A program made the translations under genes and the position numbers. The notes below the pieces were generated by a model. The model was not told the DNA's origin. It saw only the letters and a program-made list of their open reading frames with translations, and did no database searches. Shown here piece after piece: positions 31,816-40,147 of a stretch of DNA of 42,287 nt; position 1 is the stretch's first letter, and the number at the start of each line of letters is the position of its first letter. The DNA is from SIG440 sp045646865 (lineage in GTDB: Bacteria; Bacillota; Clostridia; Monoglobales; Monoglobaceae), in assembly GCA_045646865.1 (NCBI GenBank), contig JAZRLM010000022.1:1-42287 (forward strand), given 5' to 3'.

Positions 31816-34785
31816 TTATCTCACAATTACGATTTCAGATACTCTGTCTTCGAAAATCTTGATAAATACTCTTACTTCATTTCCTTCTTCAAATACTTCG
31901 ATATCGCCTGCTGTTACAACATTAACATTGCCGGTCTTACGCTGTGAGTTGTATTCATAAACGGTTGCATCTGCTGTTGAGTAGTTCTGAACTGTGCCGT
32001 TTACGCTTACGTTTACAGAATCCGCAAATTTCTTTGTTACACGACCGTATACAAGTGTAAGGTCTGTACCGATTGTTCTTGTGAACTCTGTTCCCTTGGT
32101 ATCGCGGTCAAAGAGGAGGGTAATCTGGTCAACCTCGCCCTTGGCATTTGTGCTGTACTGGAAGATATCACCCTGTTCAAGTCTTGCTGAATCACCCTTT
32201 ACAAATACATTCTTATCTGTTGAGGTGAGCTCAACTCTCTTTGAATTTTCAAGACCGTAAACGATGTCGATTGCATCGTAGTCCTCATTCTGTGCCTCTG
32301 CGATTTCGTCAACAAGAACGATTGGCGATTTTGCCTCGGTAATACCTGTTGAGCTTGTTACGATAATTGCACCTGCGCTGAAGTCTTCCTGAAGGTCATA
32401 AACCACGATATCATAAGGTGTATTATTTGAGAACATTGTGTTTGTTCTTACCGCATACTTTGTTGTATCTGTGCCTGCACTTTCAGGAATATCAAATATT
32501 ACTGTATTTGCAGTTACGCGTACATTACCAAGCATACCTGATGCACTCTTATAAACCTGTTCTGCTGCGGCAATGTTCTTTGTGAACACGCCCTTGTTCA
32601 CCGCTCCTGTACCTGTTTTGTCAACTGCGATGTCAAGACCTGTAAGTCTGCCTGATGAATTCACCTCATAGGTGATAAGCTGAGGTGATACAACTCCGTC
32701 CTTGCCGAACTGTGCAAGAGCTTCCTCGGGTGTAAGACCATAGGTGTTGTTTACACGGATTTTTTCTGCGCCGTCATAAACAGTTGTTTCACCCTGTGCT
32801 GTGAAAATCTTGAACTGAAGTGTTTTGTCAATAGTGCCTGTTATACCTGCATTTGTAAGGTAACCGTAAGCACCGCGGATTGCCACACCTGTTGATGTTG
32901 CAGTCTGGTCTACTGCCGCAACGTTGCCTTCAACGTCAAGATAGAATCTGCCTTCGTCTCTCAGGTTGATTTCATTGGGATAGTTTGCAGCCTTTTTATA
33001 AACCTTGTCTGAATCGTTAATCTTAAAGCCGTCCTTTGTTATCTGAGTTACACGGCCAAGAACGCTTTCGGTTGAAACATAAGCCTTGATAAGTGCCTTA
33101 TCCTGGCTGACTGTATAGGAAATTACATCCCATTCGTTCAGGTCTTTGGGCTCAATCTTAGCGCCGTTCTTCACAAGTGTATACATAATATCTGTGTTTT
33201 CGGGGTCAAGGAGAAGCGAGCCGTTGTTATACTTGTCTGTAACTCTGCCTGTAACAGTTGAAACAGTTTCTACAACAAGATTTGTAAAGTTGTTTACAAA
33301 TACAATATCGTATACATTATTTATATCTGTATCAAGCAGAATCATATTACCTGTTGCGGGTTTAAGCTGTTCGTTTGAAAGTGTTGCAATATACTTGCCG
33401 TTGTAAATATAAACGGGCTCTGCAACTATTGTTGCGGTTTTTGCATTCTGGTCGTTGGTGTTTGATCTCCAATAGGTTACTGTTTTGTTTACGCCTGCAT
33501 CCCCTGTTACCGAAACAATGTCTGTTGCATTAATTGTCAGAGTATTGTTTTTGCTGGTCTGGGGTCTTACAAGAATAAGTGTTTTTTCGTCGGATGTTGT
33601 GTCAATTCGTGCATAATATACCACGTTGTAGCCAAGGTATTCCCTTGCCATTGTGTCGCCCTCGACAAAGATGCTGTCGTTTATCATAATACGGTCTTCG
33701 GCTGCTGTGCTGCCACCTGTAAGGGTTGTTTCGCTTGTTCCCACAACCTGACCGTAAGCCTTTTCAACATTAAGTCTGTCAAAAAGCAATGTCTTGTCAA
33801 CAACTTCATAAACTACGTTGCTGCCAAAACCTGTCTGTTCCATAAGGTTTACTGTAAGCGCATTAAATACAAGCTGTGCCACGTCGCCTCTTTTTGCATT
33901 TGCGGCACCTGCTGCTGTAATACCTTTAAGAAGCTGATTTTCTGATGCAACCGCCATATATCCAACAGGGTATCCGCCACGGTCGTTTGCTACGGGTTCA
34001 TAACCCAAAGCTCTTACAACAATTGTTACTGCTTCCTGAAGAAGCACGGGGTCATCGGGGCGGAATGTTCCCTCTGCGTCACCGATAACCATTCCCTGCT
34101 GTTCTGCAACGTTGATTGCGCCGTTTGCCCAGTGATCCCGCGCAACGTCAGGGAATCGTGTGGGTGTGTTGGCACCGTTTGCAAGGTCTTCAAGACCTAC
34201 CGAATATACTGCAACCTTTGCCATTTCTGAACGCAGAATACTGTCGTTGGGGCGGAATGCACCATCCTCGGCATCACCTACCATAATACCAAGTGCGCCA
34301 AGAACCTCTGCCGCTTCCTCATACATTGTTCCCTGAATATCGGGGGGAAGTGCCACTCTGCGGCTGCTGTATCTTGAAAGTGCAACCTGCTCGCTGAGTT
34401 CGTCGTTCATCATTGCATTGTGCTTTGTTCTGTTCTGTTCAACGAGTGCCTCGCTGTTGTCCATTGTCCGTGTTTTATTGGGCATTGCTGCCTGACCGTC
34501 GGTATTCTGTGCCGAGGTCTGTCCGTTTGTGTTCTGTCCGCCGTCAGTCTGTGCTGATGGCTGTCCGTTTGTGTTCTGTTGGGTCTGACCCTGTGCTGCA
34601 CCGCCGTCAGATGTGTCACCCGGAGTTGTTCCGGTGCCTTCTGCAGCATTTCCTGCTGAACCGCCAAGCATTTCAGGAGTTTCACCCGATGCCAGACGCA
34701 TATCCGCATTGGCAGCAAAAACATTTATGCCAAGTGTGAATATCATTGTAAATACCACACATAGGGCAATAAGTTTTTTTGACAT
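31816..34785 (-). CDS. S-layer-homology (SLH) domain surface protein, 989 residues
   Basis: It begins with a signal peptide (MSKKLIALCVVFTMIFTLGI, cut likely after VFAANA), then a low-complexity G/T/Q/N-rich linker (residues about 40-110) with imperfect NTNGQ(P/T)SAQ repeats. Two clear SLH motifs follow (GIMVGDAEDGAFRPNDSILR; GMVIGDAEGTFRPDDPVLLQ) with a third degenerate one (ENQLLKGITAAGAANAKRGD). The remaining roughly 650 residues are beta-rich, repeated modules with VxGxVT-type starts (TVSTVTGRVTDKYNNGSLLL; GRVTQITKDGFKINDSDKVY). SLH domains anchor to pyruvylated cell-wall polymers. GGAGG precedes the ATG. It diverges from a second SLH gene. Confidence 0.93.
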   Translation of the reverse strand: MSKKLIALCVVFTMIFTLGINVFAANADMRLASGETPEMLGGSAGNAAEGTGTTPGDTSDGGAAQGQTQQNTNGQPSAQTDGGQNTNGQTSAQNTDGQAAMPNKTRTMDNSEALVEQNRTKHNAMMNDELSEQVALSRYSSRRVALPPDIQGTMYEEAAEVLGALGIMVGDAEDGAFRPNDSILRSEMAKVAVYSVGLEDLANGANTPTRFPDVARDHWANGAINVAEQQGMVIGDAEGTFRPDDPVLLQEAVTIVVRALGYEPVANDRGGYPVGYMAVASENQLLKGITAAGAANAKRGDVAQLVFNALTVNLMEQTGFGSNVVYEVVDKTLLFDRLNVEKAYGQVVGTSETTLTGGSTAAEDRIMINDSIFVEGDTMAREYLGYNVVYYARIDTTSDEKTLILVRPQTSKNNTLTINATDIVSVTGDAGVNKTVTYWRSNTNDQNAKTATIVAEPVYIYNGKYIATLSNEQLKPATGNMILLDTDINNVYDIVFVNNFTNLVVETVSTVTGRVTDKYNNGSLLLDPENTDIMYTLVKNGAKIEPKDLNEWDVISYTVSQDKALIKAYVSTESVLGRVTQITKDGFKINDSDKVYKKAANYPNEINLRDEGRFYLDVEGNVAAVDQTATSTGVAIRGAYGYLTNAGITGTIDKTLQFKIFTAQGETTVYDGAEKIRVNNTYGLTPEEALAQFGKDGVVSPQLITYEVNSSGRLTGLDIAVDKTGTGAVNKGVFTKNIAAAEQVYKSASGMLGNVRVTANTVIFDIPESAGTDTTKYAVRTNTMFSNNTPYDIVVYDLQEDFSAGAIIVTSSTGITEAKSPIVLVDEIAEAQNEDYDAIDIVYGLENSKRVELTSTDKNVFVKGDSARLEQGDIFQYSTNAKGEVDQITLLFDRDTKGTEFTRTIGTDLTLVYGRVTKKFADSVNVSVNGTVQNYSTADATVYEYNSQRKTGNVNVVTAGDIEVFEEGNEVRVFIKIFEDRVSEIVIVR

Positions 34786-34949
34786 TTTTATTCCTCCTTA
34801 TTAAAATTTGAAAATGTTTCGTGTTTATTGTGCGTCGATAAAAGGAATTTACAACACTAACTTTTTGGCTCAATTAGCAAATAATTACGGCAGATTAATT
34901 TTTTAATGATTTTGTAATAAAGATTTAAAAAATTTTTCCTTAAATATAG

Positions 34950-34978
34950 TTGAAATAAATAAAAATATGTGTTAGAAT
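34950..34978 (+). promoter_or_regulatory. Promoter of the second SLH gene
   Basis: TTGAAA (34,950-34,955) and TAGAAT (34,973-34,978) are 17 bases apart. The predicted start near 34,985 excludes the ATG at 34,983 and leaves a 5' leader of about 60 bases. Confidence 0.75.
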
Positions 34979-35045
34979 AAAAATGTGTTATACTATATGT
35001 TGTATAAATTTTAAACTTTTATATACAATAAAGGGGGAACAACCA

Positions 35046-36875
35046 ATGATTAACAAAAAAATACTGAGCATGATTCTTTGCATAGTTTTTCTGCTCTCCA
35101 CCGCCGTATCTGTGTCAGCGTTGACATTTTCTGACGTAGAAAACGACCCCACAGTTGCATGGGCAAAGCCCTATATCAACTCAATGGCAGATGCTGGCTA
35201 CCTTAAAGGTTACGAAGACGGCACCTTTAAGCCCAACAACACAATTTCAAAAACAGAAGCGCTTATTCTTCTTGCAAGAATGATTGGTGTAAACGACAGT
35301 CGCTTTGCAGATTCTGTAGAATATGCCGTTGCAGGCAATGAAGATGTTCTTAAAAATTATTCAACCAACTATGTAAAAGAGGTATCCTTCCTTCTTTACA
35401 CAGGAGTTCTCAAAGCAGACGAGCTTGATACATATATCTCAGCAAAAAACAAAAACTCAGCTCTCTTGAGATACGAGGCTGCAATTCTGCTTACCAAGCT
35501 CCTTGGTGCTGAAGAAGAAGTTATGGGCAACGCATTTGTTTCTTCTTCATACGCGGATACTGTTGAAATCCCAGACTATGCACGTGCATACGTTGAATAT
35601 GTTAAAGACGCAGGCATTATGCAGGGTATGGGCAACAACGAACAGGGCAAACCCGAATTCTGGCCCAACACAGCAGTTACCCGTTCACAGATGGCAAAAA
35701 TGCTCCACAGCCTTATTGATGTTCTTGATTTGACAGTTGACGAGGGCGTTATCGTTTCAATCGACGATTTTGAAGAAACCATTACTGTCAAAGCCAACAG
35801 CAAGGATATTGTTCTTGCCGTTGACGAAAACACAAAGTTCAAAATCAATGGCGAGGATGTTGCCCTTGAAGATATGGTTATAGGTATGGACGTTAAGGTT
35901 ACTCACCTTGCAGACCGCGTAAAGATGATTGAAAACAATGTAACAATCGAGAATGCGGTAATTTACGGTCTTGTTTCTGCCACATCAGAGTCAGGCGGTA
36001 AAAAATCTGTTACCATTGCCGACGCAAACGACAAGACAATTGTTGAAACATACGTTCTCAGCAAAAATGCAAAAATCAGAGTTGACGGTGCAATCGACCT
36101 GTTCAGCAAGGTTAAAAAGAGCAACTATGTTTCACTTACAATAGTTGACGGTCTGGTTGAAGAGCTTGACGTTATCGACAAAACCGCAACAAAGGGCGGT
36201 ACACTTGTTTCAATCGATGCATCAGGCGAATACACAGTTCTTAACGTTAAAGACTCCGCATCAGGCGAAAACGTTAAATACGAAATTTCATCCGAAGGTG
36301 TTCAGGTTTCACGCAACAGCCGTGACAGCAATCTCTCAGAGCTTATGAACGGCGACACCCTTTCATTAAGACTTACCTACGGCAAGGTAACAAAAATTTC
36401 AGCAAGCAGCAAAAACTCAACTGTTGACGGTACAATTTCTTACATTACACACACAACATCAGGTACAACAATCGGTATCGAAGCAGACAGAAAAGTTACC
36501 GAATATAAGGTTAACAAGAGTGTAAAGATTGTTATTGACTCAATCGAAAGCGGCTCAGTATACGACCTTCGCCCCGGTACAGATGTAAGTGTTGGTCTTC
36601 AGAGCAGCGAAATTATCTCTGTTGAGGCGGCAGGTTCAGTTTCAAAATCACAGATTACAGGTGCAGTTAAGAGTATCAACACCACCTATGGTCTGATGGT
36701 TGTTGAAGAAAACGGTAGCCAATTCGATGTATTTGTAAACAGCAACACCAAGATTATTGACAGTACATCAGGCAAAACATTGATGCTTAAATCAGTAGAA
36801 AAAGGCAAGAGTGTTACCGTTACAGGTTCAAGCTCATCAGGCGTATTTGAAGCAAGCGTAATCGTAATTCACTAG
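35046..36875 (+). CDS. SLH domain surface protein, 609 residues
   Basis: The ATG at 35,046 with AAGGGGGAAC before it starts a signal peptide (MINKKILSMILCIVFLLST, cut likely after VSVSA). Three SLH domains follow: GYLKGYEDGTFKPNNTISK, the divergent YTGVLKADELDTYISAKNK and AGIMQGMGNNEQGKPEFWPN. The remainder is four to five beta-rich repeats of about 65-75 residues, each starting with GxV/VxSI-type strands (VIVSIDDFEETITVKANSKD; VIYGLVSATSESGGKKSVTI; TVDGTISYITHTTSGTTIGI; ITGAVKSINTTYGLMVVEEN). It is a wall-bound protein, perhaps an S-layer subunit, and resembles the divergent neighbour in layout. Confidence 0.93.
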   Translation: MINKKILSMILCIVFLLSTAVSVSALTFSDVENDPTVAWAKPYINSMADAGYLKGYEDGTFKPNNTISKTEALILLARMIGVNDSRFADSVEYAVAGNEDVLKNYSTNYVKEVSFLLYTGVLKADELDTYISAKNKNSALLRYEAAILLTKLLGAEEEVMGNAFVSSSYADTVEIPDYARAYVEYVKDAGIMQGMGNNEQGKPEFWPNTAVTRSQMAKMLHSLIDVLDLTVDEGVIVSIDDFEETITVKANSKDIVLAVDENTKFKINGEDVALEDMVIGMDVKVTHLADRVKMIENNVTIENAVIYGLVSATSESGGKKSVTIADANDKTIVETYVLSKNAKIRVDGAIDLFSKVKKSNYVSLTIVDGLVEELDVIDKTATKGGTLVSIDASGEYTVLNVKDSASGENVKYEISSEGVQVSRNSRDSNLSELMNGDTLSLRLTYGKVTKISASSKNSTVDGTISYITHTTSGTTIGIEADRKVTEYKVNKSVKIVIDSIESGSVYDLRPGTDVSVGLQSSEIISVEAAGSVSKSQITGAVKSINTTYGLMVVEENGSQFDVFVNSNTKIIDSTSGKTLMLKSVEKGKSVTVTGSSSSGVFEASVIVIH

Positions 36876-36896
36876 TTAAATAACTTACACAACACA

Positions 36897-36926
36897 AAAG
36901 GGCTGATTAAAAATCAGCCCTTTTAA
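36897..36926 (+). terminator. Rho-independent terminator of the SLH gene
   Basis: AAAAGGGCTGATT pairs with AATCAGCCCTTTT around a short A loop, followed by TTTAATTTT. It lies 21 bases after the stop. Confidence 0.9.
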
Positions 36927-36938
36927 TTTTGTATTTAT

Positions 36939-37115
36939 TTAAATATCCGTAAACTTAAATGTTACCCTTGTTGTTTTTGTTTCACCCGGTTTCAGGAATT
37001 TAAGTTTTCCTTCCTTGCGCATTACATCTCTGCCGTCGGGAGTGCAGTTACCCGGCTCAAGACCCATAACATATTCATTATCACCAAGCGTCTTCCATTG
37101 TGTAAAGCAATCAGA
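36939..37115 (-). pseudogene. C-terminal remnant of an aldose epimerase-like (DUF4432-type) protein
   Basis: The frame reads DCFTQWKTLGDNEYVMGLEP, then GNCTPDGRDVMRKEGKLKFL and ends VTFKFTDI with TAA at 36,939-36,941. The QWK..G...YV.GLEPGN signature is typical of the C-terminal third of DUF4432/aldose epimerases. Upstream of 37,115 the homology ends and AT-rich sequence begins. The intact relative at 5839-6894 is from another branch. Confidence 0.75.
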
Positions 37116-37195
37116 ATTTTATTTCCTGTTTAATTATTTCGACAAATCAGTAATTATTTCCTTTTTATCGTATACTATATTTTTACAAAAATATA

Positions 37196-37224
37196 TTGTA
37201 ATTTATTATTATTTGTGTTAAACT
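37196..37224 (+). promoter_or_regulatory. Promoter of a leader RNA
   Basis: TTGTAA (37,196-37,201) and TAAACT (37,219-37,224) are 17 bases apart. The predicted start near 37,231 coincides with the first base of a long hairpin. Confidence 0.5.
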
Positions 37225-37230
37225 GTAAGG

Positions 37231-37403
37231 GCTAAACTTTTTTTATTAATTTGACATCACAACGGGTACACTATGCAAAAAGTGTACTCTCTGTTTCATT
37301 ATTCCGTTGTGAGTTAAAGTTAATAAAAAGTTTAGCAACTATATTAACAGAACCAGAGTTGTACGTTTTTTGAGTGTACAGCTCCGGCTGTACACTTTTT
37401 TTA
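37231..37403 (+). ncRNA. Candidate structured leader RNA with terminator (attenuator-like)
   Basis: Bases 37,231-37,265 and 37,305-37,336 form a long imperfect hairpin enclosing a second one (GTACACT/AGTGTAC). A perfect terminator (AGTGTACAGC/GCTGTACACT plus seven T) ends at 37,403, just four bases before the ribosome site of the PH-like gene. The four shared GTACACT/AGTGTAC heptamers allow alternative pairing that would break the terminator. This suggests attenuation control; the ligand or trigger is unknown. Confidence 0.6.
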
Positions 37404-37420
37404 TTTAGGAGAGATGCAAA

Positions 37421-37786
37421 ATGTTGAACATTGGGTATATGGAATTTTTCCATGACGAAAAAATACCGAAAAATAAAAACACCGATTTTCTTAAATCTTT
37501 ATTAGCCGAAGACGAAGAAATTCTTTTCTGCTTTTCAAGTCTGCGTGACCGTCTTGCCTTTTTTACATCAAAACGTCTTGTATTTATGTATACTCCCGAT
37601 AAAGTTTCCCGTCAGCTTGACTTTGTGCATTATGATAAATTTATTTCCTATAATATTATCACATCCGAAAAACATACCAATGCCAAGCTGGAGGCTAACC
37701 TGCCCGACATAGGCATCATAGGGTTTAATTTCGAAAGTCTTGACAGTCTGTTAAAGCTCTTTACATTTTTAAGCAATGTAATTTAA
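37421..37786 (+). CDS. Small PH-domain-like protein
   Basis: The 121-residue soluble protein has the core of bacterial PH domains (bPH/YokE type): LLAEDEEILFCFSS, then the strand-turn FFTSKRLVFMYTPDKV with the conserved TxKRL pattern, and the C-terminal helix SLDSLLKLFTFLSNV. AGGAGA precedes the ATG. Family function is unclear, often stress or membrane related. It follows the leader RNA and precedes the YesL-family gene, which has its own promoter. Confidence 0.72.
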   Translation: MLNIGYMEFFHDEKIPKNKNTDFLKSLLAEDEEILFCFSSLRDRLAFFTSKRLVFMYTPDKVSRQLDFVHYDKFISYNIITSEKHTNAKLEANLPDIGIIGFNFESLDSLLKLFTFLSNVI

Positions 37787-37796
37787 GAAATACTTG

Positions 37797-37825
37797 TTGC
37801 GAAATTTGTATTCCTGTGTTATAAT
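37797..37825 (+). promoter_or_regulatory. Promoter of the YesL-family gene
   Basis: TTGCGA (37,797-37,802) and TATAAT (37,820-37,825) are 17 bases apart, with an extended -10 (TGTTATAAT). Confidence 0.7.
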
Positions 37826-37884
37826 TATTAATCGATATATTAATTATTCATTTTACACTAATTATAATCAGGATGTGAATCGAA

Positions 37885-38751
37885 ATGTTCTTTTTCCCAA
37901 ACTATAACAAACCGGGCAAGGGCGTTAACAAGCGCGACCCAAATCAGCCCCGAATTACAACTTTCTTTGAGATTCTGCCCCGAAAGCTCTGGAATCTTTG
38001 CAAGGTTAATATGCTGAGCCTTATTGTGGCTATACCCTTCTTTATTGTTACACTTATTGTTACGGGTATAATATCATCACGTATTGTAAACGCATTGTAC
38101 ACACTTGCCAGCAGCAATCCCGAATATCAGACGACCTTTGCTATTTTAGATTTGTTGCTAAGAGTGATTCTTTCATGGCTGTTTGCGGTTTTTTACGGCA
38201 TGGGGCCCGTTACCGCAGGCGCAACCTACATTATCCGCAACTACGGCAGAGAAGAGCATTGCTGGCTCATTAGCGATTTCTTTGAAAGATTTAAGTCAAA
38301 TTTCAAGCAGAGCATTGTTGTATGGATAATTGACCTTGCGGCACTATTTCTGCTTACCGTGGCTATTGATTTTTATATAACCGCAGGAATTTATATACTT
38401 GCCTTTATTCTGGTCTTTGTAGCCTTCGTGTATACATTGATGCACCTGTATATTTATCAGATACTTATTACATTTGACCTGTCTTTAAAGCACATATTTA
38501 AGAACTCTTTGATTTTTGCTCTTGCAAAAGCACCCAAGAATCTTTTATTGTTGCTTATCAATATTGCGGTGCATATTGGTATCCCCATTGTGGCTGTTCT
38601 CTTTGTTCAGAACCCCACCGTGATTATTGTAATCGGTTTGCTCGAAGTTCTGCTCCTGCCTTCGCTTACAAGCTTCACTACCAACTTCTTTATATATTCG
38701 GATATAGAAACATATATCAATCTCGCTCAGGAATCTGAAGACAAAGAATAA
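37885..38751 (+). CDS. DUF624/YesL-family integral membrane protein
   Basis: The 288-residue protein has about six membrane helices (MLSLIVAIPFFIVTLIVTGI; LLLRVILSWLFAVFYGMGPV; FLLTVAIDFYITAGIYILAF; IYQILITFDLSLKHIFKN and others) with the family's central WLISDFFERFKSNFKQSIVV segment. DUF624 proteins usually accompany carbohydrate importers and two-component regulators; none is beside it here, so its partner is unknown. Its C-terminus is longer than the classical YesL. A remnant relative is at 11,622-11,858. It ends just before a compact hairpin transcription unit. Confidence 0.88.
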   Translation: MFFFPNYNKPGKGVNKRDPNQPRITTFFEILPRKLWNLCKVNMLSLIVAIPFFIVTLIVTGIISSRIVNALYTLASSNPEYQTTFAILDLLLRVILSWLFAVFYGMGPVTAGATYIIRNYGREEHCWLISDFFERFKSNFKQSIVVWIIDLAALFLLTVAIDFYITAGIYILAFILVFVAFVYTLMHLYIYQILITFDLSLKHIFKNSLIFALAKAPKNLLLLLINIAVHIGIPIVAVLFVQNPTVIIVIGLLEVLLLPSLTSFTTNFFIYSDIETYINLAQESEDKE

Positions 38752-38785
38752 ATGGCTCTTTTTCAATATTTGTTACGATTACCTC

Positions 38786-38814
38786 TTGCAATCCAAGAAT
38801 TACTTGTGTAAAAC
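38786..38814 (+). promoter_or_regulatory. Promoter of the compact hairpin RNA
   Basis: TTGCAA (38,786-38,791) and TAAAAC (38,809-38,814) are 17 bases apart. The predicted start near 38,821 is at the beginning of the hairpin. Confidence 0.5.
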
Positions 38815-38818
38815 GAGT

Positions 38819-38906
38819 GTAGAGCATAATTTAGTCTCCTATCCGTTATGGTTTCTAGACAATTCCATTTTAACGGATTTTAGCTAAATATGCTCTACTT
38901 TTTTTA
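38819..38906 (+). ncRNA. Candidate small RNA: 80-nt hairpin with terminator
   Basis: GTAGAGCATAATTTAG (38,819-38,834) pairs with CTAAATATGCTCTAC (38,884-38,898); inside it ATCCGTTATGG pairs with CCATTTTAACGGAT. Eight T follow. With its own possible promoter it would be transcribed as a stable 80-90 nt RNA. It could instead be a large terminator for the YesL-family gene. Confidence 0.5.
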
Positions 38907-38929
38907 AATTTTTCTAATTATTTTTTGTA

Positions 38930-39001
38930 GGCTCTATTTTGCTACCCCAACATTTATTATAGAGCCAATTTTTAACAGGTCGCCTTATCTCTAGGCGACC
39001 T
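38930..39001. terminator. Two adjacent hairpins, terminator-like
   Basis: GGCTCTAT pairs with ATAGAGCC (38,930-38,966) and is followed by a T-rich run; AGGTCGCC pairs with GGCGACCT (38,977-39,001) and is followed by GTGTTTCTTTTT. The second is a good plus-strand terminator. Confidence 0.65.
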
Positions 39002-39045
39002 GTGTTTCTTTTTATGTGTTTGATATATTAACAACATTATATTTT

Positions 39046-39144
39046 CTATCCTAAATACCACTTGAAGCCGTTGCCATCAGGGAAACTACCGGCAACAGTT
39101 GAAACCCCTTGTGCACCAAGGGGTTGATAGGCGTGAAAAAACAT
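39046..39144 (-). CDS. Possible 32-residue peptide in a structured region
   Basis: The frame MFFHAYQPLGAQGVSTVAGS with PDGNGFKWYLG ends in TAG. It looks protein-like, but the DNA also forms two strong hairpins (AACCCCTT/AAGGGGTT and GTTGCC/GGCAAC) and has no good ribosome site, so it may be a structured element or a fragment of a longer gene. Confidence 0.25.
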   Translation of the reverse strand: MFFHAYQPLGAQGVSTVAGSFPDGNGFKWYLG

Positions 39145-39215
39145 GCAAATCCACTTATACCCTCATTTTTCAATCAAAGTAGTAATCATATTTCAGTTTT
39201 GCATCTTGATCATAT

Positions 39216-39371
39216 TTATTGCTTAAAGAATAAGTCGTCATATCCTTCATTATTATAGATATTGTTATCATGCTTGTCCGAACGATCTGCGACAATTATG
39301 GCACTGAACAATACCATTACAACAAATATTAATATAATAAATGCTAAAATTATTAATAATATCTTTGCCAT
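39216..39371 (-). CDS. 51-residue single-span membrane peptide
   Basis: The frame MAKILLIILAFIILIFVVMV starts with a strong hydrophobic helix (residues 4-27), then a polar acidic tail (ADRSDKHDNNIYNNEGYDDL) ending FFKQ. AAAGGA precedes the ATG at 39,369-39,371 at good spacing. It lies 42 bases after the sortase stop on the same strand, so it is likely the last gene of the sortase operon. I do not recognise the family. Confidence 0.7.
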   Translation of the reverse strand: MAKILLIILAFIILIFVVMVLFSAIIVADRSDKHDNNIYNNEGYDDLFFKQ

Positions 39372-39413
39372 ACTTTTTTCCTTTCAAGGATTGATTGTCT
39401 AATCCCAAAATGT

Positions 39414-40139
39414 TCATAGTTCTTTTAAAATCCCAATCAACACATACCTTGCATCGTTATACTCATACGAACAGGTTGAAAGCATAACATATATGTCATC
39501 AGGTAAAAATTTATATTCTGATTTAAAAGTTGATTTTTCACATAGTTGGGATATAAACCCCTCTTTATCTTCGTCCGCAAGAGGCAATTTGTAAATTGAT
39601 GCCGTACTGTTTACATTAGCTCCTGCAATAAGTTTCACTTTATAATCTTTTTCAGGTGTTAAAATATACATTTCAGGGTGCTTATGGTAATAATCTTGAT
39701 TTCTATATTCTGTCAAAACTCCAAACATAGTACCATTTTTCATATTGTGACCGTATATTATTGTATTATTGTCAGTAAAATCGCCTTTGTTAAGAAAATC
39801 TACAAACAATGTACCGGAAGAACTATATTCGCCATCTGTTCCTCTGTGAAGATAATAAGAATTATCCTCAGCCTGCACAACAGGATAGTTTATCGATGTT
39901 CCCTTGCAGTAAAGCCATGCTATAATATCTTTGTTCTTTTGTTTGAGCTTTTCAAAATCCACATTTATGGGTGCGGCTTGTTGCGATGAGCTTTCTGAAA
40001 CAACGTTTTGTGCCAGCTTTTCGCTTTTTATTCGTTCTTTATTGTAGCTATAAAGACGATACGATGAATAAACAAGTATTATTACCATTTCCGCCAAAAA
40101 AACAATCTTTAAAAAAGTCAGAATTTTTTTCAAGCACAT
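39414..40139 (-). CDS. Class B sortase
   Basis: The 241-residue protein has an N-terminal membrane anchor (FLKIVFLAEMVIILVYSSYR), then the sortase barrel. The catalytic histidine is in IIYGHNMKNGTMFGVLTEYR and the catalytic cysteine and arginine in VMLSTCSYEYNDARYVLIGI, matching the class B TCSYE...R pattern. Class B enzymes attach haem proteins, spore or pilus parts to peptidoglycan. The GGAGG site lies one base before ATG 40,139 but seven before TTG 40,133, so the TTG start (two residues shorter) is plausible. It is followed closely by a membrane peptide and preceded by a Ser/Thr-rich surface protein. Confidence 0.92.
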   Translation of the reverse strand: MCLKKILTFLKIVFLAEMVIILVYSSYRLYSYNKERIKSEKLAQNVVSESSSQQAAPINVDFEKLKQKNKDIIAWLYCKGTSINYPVVQAEDNSYYLHRGTDGEYSSSGTLFVDFLNKGDFTDNNTIIYGHNMKNGTMFGVLTEYRNQDYYHKHPEMYILTPEKDYKVKLIAGANVNSTASIYKLPLADEDKEGFISQLCEKSTFKSEYKFLPDDIYVMLSTCSYEYNDARYVLIGILKEL

Positions 40140-40147
40140 ACCTCCGC

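Noticed and set aside
31994..34739. Several long frames antisense to the SLH gene
   Set aside because: They are shadows of a strongly biased coding frame, without ribosome sites or recognisable domains.
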